A stretch of DNA of 11,369 nt from Bacillota bacterium (GTDB lineage Bacteria; Bacillota; Limnochordia; Limnochordales; ZCTH02-B6). The position numbers and the translations under genes were made by a program. Every line of letters begins with the position of its first letter. Positions within the stretch are counted from its first letter, which is position 1. The notes beneath the pieces were generated by a model. It searched no databases. It saw nothing but the letters and a program-made list of their open reading frames with translations, and was not told the DNA's origin. Location: the NCBI GenBank assembly GCA_017578085.1, contig PKQR01000070.1, positions 1 through 11,369 of the forward strand, in the 5' to 3' direction. This document shows positions 1 through 6,661 of this stretch, in pieces.

Positions 1-328
1 CGGACATGCCACCACCGTCGCCTCCAGCCGAGCCGTCTGGCAACCGCACGGCCCCGGCGCCCCCCGCCCGCTCCCTGCCGGGGGGCGTGAGCGACGGTCT
101 CTCGCCCACGACAGCGGGCGCCCGCGCCGACGACATCGCCGGGATCGCGTCCTCCGGCTGTACCTCCCTGGACTGGCTCAGCGACGGGTGCTTAGGCATG
201 AGGAAGGCTGGCGTCGCCCCGTCACGGGCCCAGCCGGCCCACAGGCCGATGGCGGCTCCTGTCACAACCGCCAAAAGGACTAGCCACACGACGACGGGCA
301 GCGGCACCAGCACGGGTTTACGGTCCAC
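1..328 (-). CDS. Unidentified membrane-anchored protein, N-terminal part (runs off left edge)
   Basis: This is an open frame of 109 codons with no stop before the window edge, so only the N-terminus is visible. It starts at a GTG (328-326) with GAGG (341-338) nine bases upstream, and overlaps the end of the MinJ-like gene by 11 bp, so it is very probably co-transcribed and translationally coupled. Residues 1-10 are short and weakly basic. A single hydrophobic segment (about residues 8-30, rich in V, L, A, G) is followed by W-A-G-W-A-R, then a Pro/Ala/Ser/Gly-rich low-complexity stretch with no recognisable domain. That suggests an N-terminal anchor plus an extended linker to a domain outside the window. 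Codons are GC-rich at third positions, as in the neighbours, which favours this frame over the opposite strand. I do not recognise the family and assign no function. Confidence 0.7.
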   Translation of the reverse strand, partial: MDRKPVLVPLPVVVWLVLLAVVTGAAIGLWAGWARDGATPAFLMPKHPSLSQSREVQPEDAIPAMSSARAPAVVGERPSLTPPGRERAGGAGAVRLPDGSAGGDGGGMS

Positions 329-1601
329 GGCGAATCGCCTCGCGCCAACCCCGCAGGCGCCGGATCAACCGCCGCCAGAGCCAGCCATAGCTGGCCCGGT
401 CCCGCAAGTCCATGAAACCCGGATCCGTCGGCGAAGGGGCCAAAATGACGCCCAAAGGCGGTACCTTACCCGGGTAGTGGGCCGTGCGGCGGGTGCCGTC
501 GAGCAGGTTCTCGACCTCCACGGTCACATCCACCGCCCACGGGGTGAGGATGTCGGCCAAATCCTGTTTGCTGTGAACGGCGAATCCGTTGATCCGCCGG
601 ATGACATCTCCGGGCCGCAACCCCATTGCCGCGGCAGGGCTATCGGGAAACACCCCCACGACCACCGCCCCCTGCGAGGCCGCAAACAAGGGCTCGCCGT
701 CTTCCTCCGACCGGCGGCCCAGCCAGATCACTAGCTCATGGCCGAGGGGCGAAAACAGCGCGGCCAGCCACTGCCACATCACGCTGCGGTTGCCGATAAC
801 GGCCATTAGCAGCAGCACCCCGCTGTACGCCAACAGCGACGCCGCGGTGCGCCGCGCTTTCTCCTTGGGATGGCGGGTGATGGCAATGTCGCCGTAGCCC
901 AACGCCGCCACGACGGGGAACAAGATGTACACGTACGTCTGGCCTGCGGGGGCGTCGCCCAGGGGCTCAATGAGGGGCCACCAGTCGGGCATGGGGAGCA
1001 CCGCGTCGATCAAGGCATCCTGGGCCATCAAAAAGCCGACCAGGGCGATGAAGGGCAGCGGCCAAAACTTCTGCAGCGTGTACCCGGCCACTGTGCGCCC
1101 ATCGGCCCGGCGCACGTAAACCGGCGTCGCTCCCTCGGGCCCGTGCACCCAGATGAGCAAGGCCTCCACCAGGTGCAGCACCGCCACCAGGCCCATGACC
1201 GCCGGCACGCTCAAGGCCGGCCAGCCAAGCAGCAGGCGGCTCAAGGAGAGCAGCCCGCCCGCGTAGGCAAAGCACATGAACCGCGGGTGCAGCTGCATGA
1301 GGACCAGAGCGACCATCCACAGATACAGCACGCCCACGTCCACCAGGGAGATACCCAGGAAGACGAAGGCGGCGGTGCCCAACAGCCCCCCTACGAGGCC
1401 ATACAGCAGCGCCACCCACGTATTGCGCACCGGGTCGGTCAGGGGTTGCCCGTAGACCGCCCGCTCCATGTTGGCCACCCGCTGATACTGCCAGTGGACC
1501 AAAAGCAGGACAACCGCCAGGAGGAGCAAGAGCTCGCTCCGCTGGAGGAAGACCGGTATCGATTGAAGGATGAGCTCGCCGATCTCACGCCAAGGAAACA
1601 T
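318..1601 (-). CDS. MinJ-like polytopic membrane protein with C-terminal PDZ domain
   Basis: The 427-residue protein has a multi-pass membrane N-terminus and one cytoplasmic-type PDZ domain at the C-terminus. Hydrophobic segments are visible at about residues 23-37, 61-83, 86-103, 112-126, 131-152, 179-194, 221-236 and 253-270. The PDZ domain spans about 305-385, with the ligand-loop stretch GAVVVGVFPDSPAAAMGLRPGD at about 311-332. The tail is strongly basic (R410-R425). Architecture and position directly after a CtpA-type protease match B. subtilis MinJ, which links DivIVA to MinCD at division sites and is also encoded near ctpB; this protein may play a similar scaffold role. The start ATG is supported by GAGGGG, whose first bases are part of the ctpA stop codon, so the two genes are tightly coupled (10-bp gap). 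Orthology to MinJ is inferred from layout, not from residue-level comparison. It could instead be a generic PDZ membrane protein. Confidence 0.8.
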   Translation of the reverse strand: MFPWREIGELILQSIPVFLQRSELLLLLAVVLLLVHWQYQRVANMERAVYGQPLTDPVRNTWVALLYGLVGGLLGTAAFVFLGISLVDVGVLYLWMVALVLMQLHPRFMCFAYAGGLLSLSRLLLGWPALSVPAVMGLVAVLHLVEALLIWVHGPEGATPVYVRRADGRTVAGYTLQKFWPLPFIALVGFLMAQDALIDAVLPMPDWWPLIEPLGDAPAGQTYVYILFPVVAALGYGDIAITRHPKEKARRTAASLLAYSGVLLLMAVIGNRSVMWQWLAALFSPLGHELVIWLGRRSEEDGEPLFAASQGAVVVGVFPDSPAAAMGLRPGDVIRRINGFAVHSKQDLADILTPWAVDVTVEVENLLDGTRRTAHYPGKVPPLGVILAPSPTDPGFMDLRDRASYGWLWRRLIRRLRGWREAIRRGP

Positions 1602-1611
1602 GGGCTTCCCC

Positions 1612-2871
1612 TCAAGCCGCCCGCTGTTGCCCTTCGAGCATCAGCCCGTTGAGGACCTCCAGGGCCCGCTGCAGCTGGGGATCGGTGAGATCCAGCTCCT
1701 CCTGTTCAAGTCGCAGGTAGAACTCCTCGAGCTCTTCCTCCGGGATCTTCACCACGATGTCGGGCACGATGCCGATTTCATGGATGAAATGCCCGCCGGC
1801 CGTCTCATAGTGGGCGGTGGTCATGGTCAGACCGGAGCCGTCCCGCAACGGCACCACGGTCTGCACGGAGCCCTTTCCGAAGCTGGTTTCACCCACCAGC
1901 ACCGCCAGGCCGTTGTCCCGCAGGGCGCCCGCCAAGATCTCCGCGGCGCTGGCTGAGAACTGGTTTACCAGCACCACGATGGGCATGGGCGGCAGCGCCG
2001 TGCCCGGGGAGGCGTTGTACGTACGGCGCTCGCCGTTGGCGGACACCACGTGCACCATGGGCCCGCTGTCCAGGAACCGGTCGGCCACTTCCAAAGCCGC
2101 GGTCAACAGGCCCCCGGGATTGTGGCGCAGGTCCAAGATCAGCCCCTTCACGCCCGCCTCCCGCAGTTCGGCCGCGGCCCGGTCGAACTGCCGGGCGGTC
2201 ACCTCGTTGAAGTTGCTCAGGTAGATGTAGCCCACGGGTGCGCTCAGCTGCGGCACCTTCTCGGGCGTCAGCACCTCATACCGCTGGACGCTCACGTTTT
2301 GAATGCGGTCGCGAATGATTTCCACATCAAAAACTTCTTCGCCCCGCTGGATCGTGAGCACCACCCGCTGCCCCTCAGGCCCGCGCATGAGGGAGACGGC
2401 TTCCTCCAGCGACATGTGCTCGGTAGGCTGGCCATCGATTTTCACGATGAGATCGCCGCCCCGCAGGCCCGCCCGCATGCCCGGCGTGCCGGCGATGGGA
2501 GAGATGATGGTCAGCCGTTCGTTGCGGATCCCGACCATTATGCCGATGCCGCCGAACTCGCCGCGCACCGTATCCTCCTGAAACCGGCTGTAGGCCTGCG
2601 GCGTCATGTAGCGGGTGTAATCGTCTTCGATGGTCTCCTTCAGCATGCCTTCAATGGTGCCGGTTTTCAGGTACGCCCGCACGAGGGAGATGGTGTCGAC
2701 GTCCTCTACATGGTAGGTACTCAGCAGGGCGATGACTTCAAGAACGGTGCCCAGGCTTGCCTGCTGCCCCGGCCCGGTGTCTTCGGTGCGCTGCTGGGCC
2801 AGCAGCACGCCCGCGGCGAGGCTGACCATCAGCAGTACCGCGAGGGCGAGGCGCAAACGGCGTTTCAACAA
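1612..2871 (-). CDS. ctpA: Carboxy-terminal processing protease, S41 family (CtpA/CtpB type)
   Basis: This is a membrane-anchored serine protease that trims extracytoplasmic proteins. In Bacillus, CtpB cleaves the spore signalling protein SpoIVFA, and other CtpA-type enzymes act on cell-wall hydrolases. From the TTG chosen here the protein has 419 residues: a basic N-terminus (LLKRRLRL), one hydrophobic anchor (about 6-25), a helical segment, a PDZ domain (about 100-185, with EFGGIGIMVG and AGLRGGD), then the S41 core. The catalytic triad-like residues are Ser308 in NQFSASAAEI, Lys333 in FGKGSVQ and Gln337. Their spacing equals that of E. coli Tsp and B. subtilis CtpB. A GTG at 2907 would add 12 residues, but it lacks a ribosome binding site and lies only 17 nt after a TATAAT box. 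The TTG at 2871 has AGGTGATC eight bases away and gives a cleaner signal anchor. The gene probably begins a new transcript with the MinJ-like gene and the left-edge gene. Confidence 0.93.
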   Translation of the reverse strand: MLKRRLRLALAVLLMVSLAAGVLLAQQRTEDTGPGQQASLGTVLEVIALLSTYHVEDVDTISLVRAYLKTGTIEGMLKETIEDDYTRYMTPQAYSRFQEDTVRGEFGGIGIMVGIRNERLTIISPIAGTPGMRAGLRGGDLIVKIDGQPTEHMSLEEAVSLMRGPEGQRVVLTIQRGEEVFDVEIIRDRIQNVSVQRYEVLTPEKVPQLSAPVGYIYLSNFNEVTARQFDRAAAELREAGVKGLILDLRHNPGGLLTAALEVADRFLDSGPMVHVVSANGERRTYNASPGTALPPMPIVVLVNQFSASAAEILAGALRDNGLAVLVGETSFGKGSVQTVVPLRDGSGLTMTTAHYETAGGHFIHEIGIVPDIVVKIPEEELEEFYLRLEQEELDLTDPQLQRALEVLNGLMLEGQQRAA

Positions 2872-2874
2872 AGG

Positions 2875-2882
2875 GATCACCT
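2875..2882 (-). promoter_or_regulatory. Shine-Dalgarno deciding the ctpA start
   Basis: AGGTGATC matches the 3' part of the full anti-Shine-Dalgarno complement AGGAGGTGATC. It lies correctly spaced before two consecutive TTG codons (2871-2869 and 2868-2866). The upstream in-frame GTG codons at 2907 and 2880 have no comparable site. This favours TTG at 2871 as the translation start. Confidence 0.55.
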
Positions 2883-2923
2883 GACTTTGTGCCTGGCGGC
2901 ATGTCACTCAAATATGCAAGGCC

Positions 2924-2932
2924 ATTATAGCA
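2924..2932 (-). promoter_or_regulatory. Extended -10 promoter for the ctpA transcript
   Basis: TGCTATAAT is a perfect extended -10 element (TGn + TATAAT), sitting in a local AT-rich patch in otherwise very GC-rich DNA. The stop codon TAA of the tagA/wecG gene (2927-2925) lies inside the TATAAT. The best upstream match to a -35 box is TTGGAC, 19 bp away, which is weak, so the element would rely on the extended -10. Transcription would begin near 2917, giving a leader of about 46 nt to the TTG at 2871 but only about 10 nt to the GTG at 2907. Confidence 0.6.
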
Positions 2933-3716
2933 AATTCCTGCGGGCGGCGTCCAAGAGCACCCGGACGGCAAAGCGGGGCAAGGCCAGCATGCGCCGGGCC
3001 CGCGACGGCTGCCTCACCAGCCGGTACAACCACTCCAGCCCCGCCGCCTGCACCCACCGTGGGGCGCGCCGCACGCGTCCCGCGAACACATCGAAGCTCC
3101 CGCCGACGCCCATATTCAAGGGTACGCCGCACTGCTGCAGGTTACGAGCGATCCACCGCTCCTGGCGCGGTGCACCCATAGCCACCAGCAGGATATGCGG
3201 CGCGGCCGCCCGCACCGCGGCCACAACGCGGGGCTCGTCTTCCGGCCCGAAGTACCCGTGGTGGGTACCCGCGACGATGAGCCCGGGAAACCGCGCGGCC
3301 AGGCGCCGGGCCGCCTCGTCGGCCACGCCCTCCGCCGCGCCCAGGAAGTATACCCGGTAGCCCCGCTGCGCGGCCAAGGCCAGCAACCCTTCCGTCAACT
3401 CCACGCCCGGCACCCGCTCGGGCACCGGATGTCCCAAGAGGCGGGCCGCCCAAACGACGCCGATGCCGTCGGGTACGACCAGGTCGGCGCGGCCGAGAAT
3501 CCCGGCCAGCTCCGGGTCCCGCTGGGCATGCATGATCAGTTCGGGATTGGTGGTGACGACCATCGACGGCTGCCCGCGGCGGATGAGGGCTTCGGCTGCG
3601 GCCAAGGCGCCGGCCATGGTCACCGCGTCCACGGGGGTGCCCAGCACCCACAGGCGCTGCCGCGCTGCTCCGGCAGGGGCAACTCCGGAAACCGGGGGAA
3701 CTGGCTCCCGCTTCAC
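2925..3716 (-). CDS. tagA: WecG/TagA/CpsF family glycosyltransferase (GT26)
   Basis: This family adds N-acetylmannosamine (or a related sugar) to undecaprenyl-diphosphate-linked GlcNAc, the first committed step of wall teichoic acid and related secondary cell-wall polymers, at the inner face of the membrane. The 263 residues carry the family landmarks: VVTTNPE (53-59), the VPDG loop (81-84) whose Asp83 aligns with the proposed catalytic Asp65 of Thermoanaerobacter italicus TagA, ERVPGVEL (100-107), GAPRQE (181-186), GGSFDVFAG (205-213), and the basic C-terminal appendage GLEWLYRLVRQPSRARRM (226-243) that helps membrane association and completes the active site. The GTG start overlaps the csaB stop by 4 bp (GTGA), so translation is coupled to CsaB. 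The sugar donor is not determined by sequence, and WecG-like ManNAcA transfer is also possible. A basic N-terminal extension of about 20 residues precedes the conserved fold. Confidence 0.92.
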   Translation of the reverse strand: MKREPVPPVSGVAPAGAARQRLWVLGTPVDAVTMAGALAAAEALIRRGQPSMVVTTNPELIMHAQRDPELAGILGRADLVVPDGIGVVWAARLLGHPVPERVPGVELTEGLLALAAQRGYRVYFLGAAEGVADEAARRLAARFPGLIVAGTHHGYFGPEDEPRVVAAVRAAAPHILLVAMGAPRQERWIARNLQQCGVPLNMGVGGSFDVFAGRVRRAPRWVQAAGLEWLYRLVRQPSRARRMLALPRFAVRVLLDAARRNLL

Positions 3717-4882
3717 GCCGCCGCCCCCCTCGTCACCGCCAGCGCGCGGCGGGCCGTGGCCTGGGCCCGCTCCCGGAGCCGGAGGGCGCCTGCCACGATG
3801 GCCGCCCGCCAGCGCTGGCGCTCCGCCCAGACCGCCTCCAGCGCCTCACCCAGCCCTGGGCGCTCAATGAGGAATGGCGCCCGCGGCAGCCCGAGCTCCG
3901 CCACGTGGGCGGCGAGCTTGGGATCGCTTCCCACCGCGACAAACGGCACCCCGGCGCATGCGGCGAAGATGAGGCCATGGAGGCGCATGGTCAATACCAG
4001 GTCCAAGCGGCGGAACAGCGCCAGCCAATCGGCGGGAGACAAATCCGCAGGTTCCACGCCCGCGGGCCACGGCACGGCCAGGGGGCCCAGCACCGCCACC
4101 AGCCGGTCAAGGGGCGGGCCATCCTGGGGCGGGTGCAAAGGCAGCGGCAGCGCCCGCGCCCCCCAGCGGGCCAGGCATGCCGCCAAATCGCGGGTTGCCG
4201 TGTCGGCGAAAAACCGCTGCTCGACGGTGGCCGGTCGCTCGCCCGGCAAGAGACGCAGGCTCACACCCACCAGCGGCCCGTCCGGCAGCGCCGACAAGAG
4301 GCGCGCCGCCGCCTCCGCAAGCCCATCCCCCGCCGGGGGCTCCTCGCTCCCCAAAGCTGCCGCCGCAGGCGCCTGGCCCGCCAGGGCAAAGACGGGGTCG
4401 GCGACCAGGTGGATCCGGCGGGGATCAACGCCCAATTCCCGGGCGAGGGCGGCCGACGCCTGGTCGCGCACCGTCACCTCCACCGCCGCCGCCAGGGCCC
4501 GGCCGGCCATGCGGCGCAAGGCGGGGCGCCGCAGCGGGCCAATCCCTTGGGCCCAGGCAAAGACCGGCACACCGAGGCGGTGGGCCAAAAGCATCAGCCC
4601 GCCGTAGTAGGGCACACTGCCCCAGCCGGTCAGGTCCTGCAACAGGGTGCCGCCGCCGCTGACAAAGAGGTCCGCCTCCCGCAAGGCCCTGCGCACCGCC
4701 GCCAGCGAGAGGCGCGGGACGGCCTCCACCCCGTGGCGCGCCGCCGTTCGCGCCGGGTTTCCCGAAAGCACCACGGGGTGCACCGTCGGGCACTCCCGCC
4801 GCAGGCCGGCCAGGATGGCGGCCAGAACTGCCTCGTCCCCTGCGTTGTCGAAGCCGTAATATCCGGAAATGACGACCTTCAT
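3713..4882 (-). CDS. csaB: Polysaccharide pyruvyl transferase CsaB
   Basis: CsaB transfers a ketal pyruvyl group from phosphoenolpyruvate to a sugar of the secondary cell-wall polymer. The pyruvylated polymer is the ligand for SLH domains that hold S-layer proteins on the wall. The 389-residue protein begins with the family signature GYYGFDNAGDEAVL (7-20), followed by SGGGTLLQD (75-83), WAQGIGPL (110-117), TVRDQASA (137-144), VADPVFAL (160-167) and the C-terminal MRLHGLIFAACAGVPFVAVGSDPK block (299-322). These fit the GT-B-like pyruvyl transferase fold, and the length is normal. The ATG start has AAGG about 9 nt upstream. The gene lies 57 bp after the DUF5693-type gene and overlaps tagA by 4 bp, so polymer synthesis and pyruvylation appear to be one unit. 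It implies, but does not prove, that SLH-domain proteins are encoded elsewhere in the genome. Linker residues 170-190 are Ala/Gly-rich and poorly conserved-looking. Confidence 0.93.
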   Translation of the reverse strand: MKVVISGYYGFDNAGDEAVLAAILAGLRRECPTVHPVVLSGNPARTAARHGVEAVPRLSLAAVRRALREADLFVSGGGTLLQDLTGWGSVPYYGGLMLLAHRLGVPVFAWAQGIGPLRRPALRRMAGRALAAAVEVTVRDQASAALARELGVDPRRIHLVADPVFALAGQAPAAAALGSEEPPAGDGLAEAAARLLSALPDGPLVGVSLRLLPGERPATVEQRFFADTATRDLAACLARWGARALPLPLHPPQDGPPLDRLVAVLGPLAVPWPAGVEPADLSPADWLALFRRLDLVLTMRLHGLIFAACAGVPFVAVGSDPKLAAHVAELGLPRAPFLIERPGLGEALEAVWAERQRWRAAIVAGALRLRERAQATARRALAVTRGAAA

Positions 4883-4939
4883 GGAGTGACCTTCATAATG
4901 ACCCGATCCCGGCCAAGCCGCCGATGACCCTCATCCGGG

Positions 4940-6649
4940 TCAAGCCCCCGGCCCCCGGCTGGTCCCCGGCGTCCGGCTGGGACCCGATGCCCGGCTGCCC
5001 TGCGGTGCCCGGCCGGCCGGCGGCCACGCCCTGCTGCCCAAGGTTGCCAGCCACCGCTGCACCGGCGGGGTACGGCGCAACACCGCGACGGCGGCGGCGG
5101 CCAGCACGGACACTGCCAAACCCGCTGCGAACCCGTATGCGCTGCGGACCGCGCTTACCATTAGGGGCGAGTGGGCATGGGCAAAGGTGTTGATTACAGA
5201 AATGGAAGCGATGGTGCCCGCCACCAAAAACGGCCAGGCCACTGGCCGCCGCCCCGCGGTCCATAAGCCAAAGCCGACCAGCAGCGCCGGGTAGCCCAAC
5301 AAAAACTCCTTGGTCCGGGGCCGCACCTCCAGCGCGTCCTCCAGCACCAGCCGCAGCGCGCGCTCCACATCCAGGACGGCCACCAGGTCGTTGCCCGTCC
5401 GCCCCACATACACGTAGGCCAAAAGGAGCACGACGCCGCCCACAAGGACGTGCCGGATCCGGACGGGGGCGTCGAGCCATTGCCACCAAGAACCCTTGTA
5501 CTGATCCGCGAGCCAAAAGAGGGCCACGATGAGGAGCGGTGCTACGTGAGCCAGCTTCACGCCACGAAACTGCTCCAGTTGCAACAGAAACCGGCTATCC
5601 CCGAGCGACGCCGCGACCAACGCGGCACCGGCCAGCGTCACCCCGACAAACTGCAGGAGGGCGAGTCCCAACCCCGCTGCGGCCCGGCGCCGGTCCGCAG
5701 CTTCGGTGGCGGTCACGACCGCCACGGCGGGAAAAACGAGGGCAACCGCTAATGCCGCCACTTGCCGGGACAGGACGGTGTATCCCATCCGCCCGAGCCC
5801 GTAAACGAACCCGCCCGCTGCGAGCACCCCGAGGGCTGCCAGCCACCACGGCACAGTCCATAGGCGTGCCAAGAGCAACATTGCCCCCGCGGCGGCCGCC
5901 AGCGCCGCAGCCGCGGGCACCACAAGGCGCGTCGACCAGACCGGCTTGGGCTGGGCCGGTCCCGGGGCAAGGCCCGCAGCCTCCAGCCGCGTGACGATGC
6001 CGGTCAAATACGCCTCGTTGCGGGCCAACATCGCTTCAACGGGCCCCCGCACCAGCGGGCGGATGTACAGCGCGCGGGCGTTGCGCTCCCGGGCGGCCCG
6101 GGCATAGCGGGCGGCGGCGTCCCGGTCGCTGAGCCGCGCGAGCTCCTCCACCGTGATGGAGTGGACCCGCACGGCCCGGTAGTTCAGAAGCCTCGCCAGC
6201 TGCGGCGCCCCGCTCTGGTTGGCGAACTCAATCAGCCCCAGGGGCGCACCCAGCGCCTCCATCAGCGCCGCAGTGGACGTCAGGCGGTTCGGGTAGCCGC
6301 CCACCTGGTTGCCGGAGAAAATCACCGGCCCGGTTTCCCAGCCGTAAACGCCGGCCAGCAGGGCCACGTACAGGTTCCGGGGGGCGACGCGCAGCCCCGC
6401 CTCGGCCGCGAGGCGCGCACCCTCAAAGTCCTCAGCGGCCAGCGCCGTGACGCCCAACTCCCGCCAGCGAGCCAGGATTTCCGGGATGGGCGCCCCCGTC
6501 TGCTCGCTCAAGGCCCGTAGGCGCTCCAGATCCAGCACCAGCTCCACGGTGCGATCGGCCCGCTCCAAGGCGGCCCGCTCGCCCAACGCCGGCCCACAGG
6601 CGAGGAGCGCCATCCCGATGATCGCCCACAGCCACCAGCGCCGCCCCAC
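4940..6649 (-). CDS. DUF5693-type polytopic membrane protein
   Basis: This 569-residue protein has two parts. Residues 1-23 form a signal or first membrane segment. Residues 30-235 are a soluble, probably extracytoplasmic domain, with VLDLERLRALSEQTG (38-52), ELGVTALAAEDF (64-75) and GYPNRL (118-123), resembling a TIM-barrel-like or polysaccharide-deacetylase-like repeat. From about 242 on there are many hydrophobic segments (roughly 242-262, 266-285, 297-315, 324-348, 366-381, 400-415, 450-464, 472-490, 504-524). This layout, placed immediately upstream of csaB, matches the uncharacterised DUF5693 proteins of S-layer-bearing Bacillota. A role in handling or exporting the cell-wall polymer is inferred only from the neighbours. 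The GTG start has a strong AAGGAGG site, which begins within the preceding stop codon. The last 30 residues are a Ser/Arg/Gly/Pro repeat tail. The family call rests on recognition of overall pattern and context. Confidence 0.75.
   Translation of the reverse strand: MGRRWWLWAIIGMALLACGPALGERAALERADRTVELVLDLERLRALSEQTGAPIPEILARWRELGVTALAAEDFEGARLAAEAGLRVAPRNLYVALLAGVYGWETGPVIFSGNQVGGYPNRLTSTAALMEALGAPLGLIEFANQSGAPQLARLLNYRAVRVHSITVEELARLSDRDAAARYARAARERNARALYIRPLVRGPVEAMLARNEAYLTGIVTRLEAAGLAPGPAQPKPVWSTRLVVPAAAALAAAAGAMLLLARLWTVPWWLAALGVLAAGGFVYGLGRMGYTVLSRQVAALAVALVFPAVAVVTATEAADRRRAAAGLGLALLQFVGVTLAGAALVAASLGDSRFLLQLEQFRGVKLAHVAPLLIVALFWLADQYKGSWWQWLDAPVRIRHVLVGGVVLLLAYVYVGRTGNDLVAVLDVERALRLVLEDALEVRPRTKEFLLGYPALLVGFGLWTAGRRPVAWPFLVAGTIASISVINTFAHAHSPLMVSAVRSAYGFAAGLAVSVLAAAAVAVLRRTPPVQRWLATLGSRAWPPAGRAPQGSRASGPSRTPGTSRGPGA
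4943..5014 (-). repeat. Imperfect 18-bp tandem repeats coding a hexapeptide tail
   Basis: The end of the DUF5693-type gene consists of 18-bp imperfect repeats that encode SRASGP, SRTPGT and SRGPGA. They are preceded by a more diverged unit, GRAPQG. Each unit starts with CAGCCGG-like sequence when read across the Ser-Arg codons. The tail is hydrophilic, basic and proline/glycine-rich, follows the last membrane segment, and is likely disordered. Confidence 0.65.
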
Positions 6650-6661
6650 AGGGGCCCCTCC

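Noticed and set aside
6..734. 242-codon plus-strand frame at the left edge
   Set aside because: It overlaps the PDZ-encoding end of the MinJ-like gene and has low-complexity composition. The minus-strand frame at 1-328 has a ribosome binding site, a membrane segment and operon-like overlap.
2050..3360. Long open frame of about 436 codons on the plus strand opposite ctpA and tagA
   Set aside because: It has no family motifs, is rich in His, Arg, Gln and Pro, and spans two well-supported genes on the other strand. It is a GC-driven antisense shadow, as are similar plus-strand frames at 3195-4607, 3905-4927 and 7263-8309.
4893..5516. 207-codon minus-strand frame inside the DUF5693-type gene
   Set aside because: It is a Gly/Arg/Ala-rich out-of-frame reading of membrane-segment codons, and the in-frame product continues with proper hydrophobic segments.
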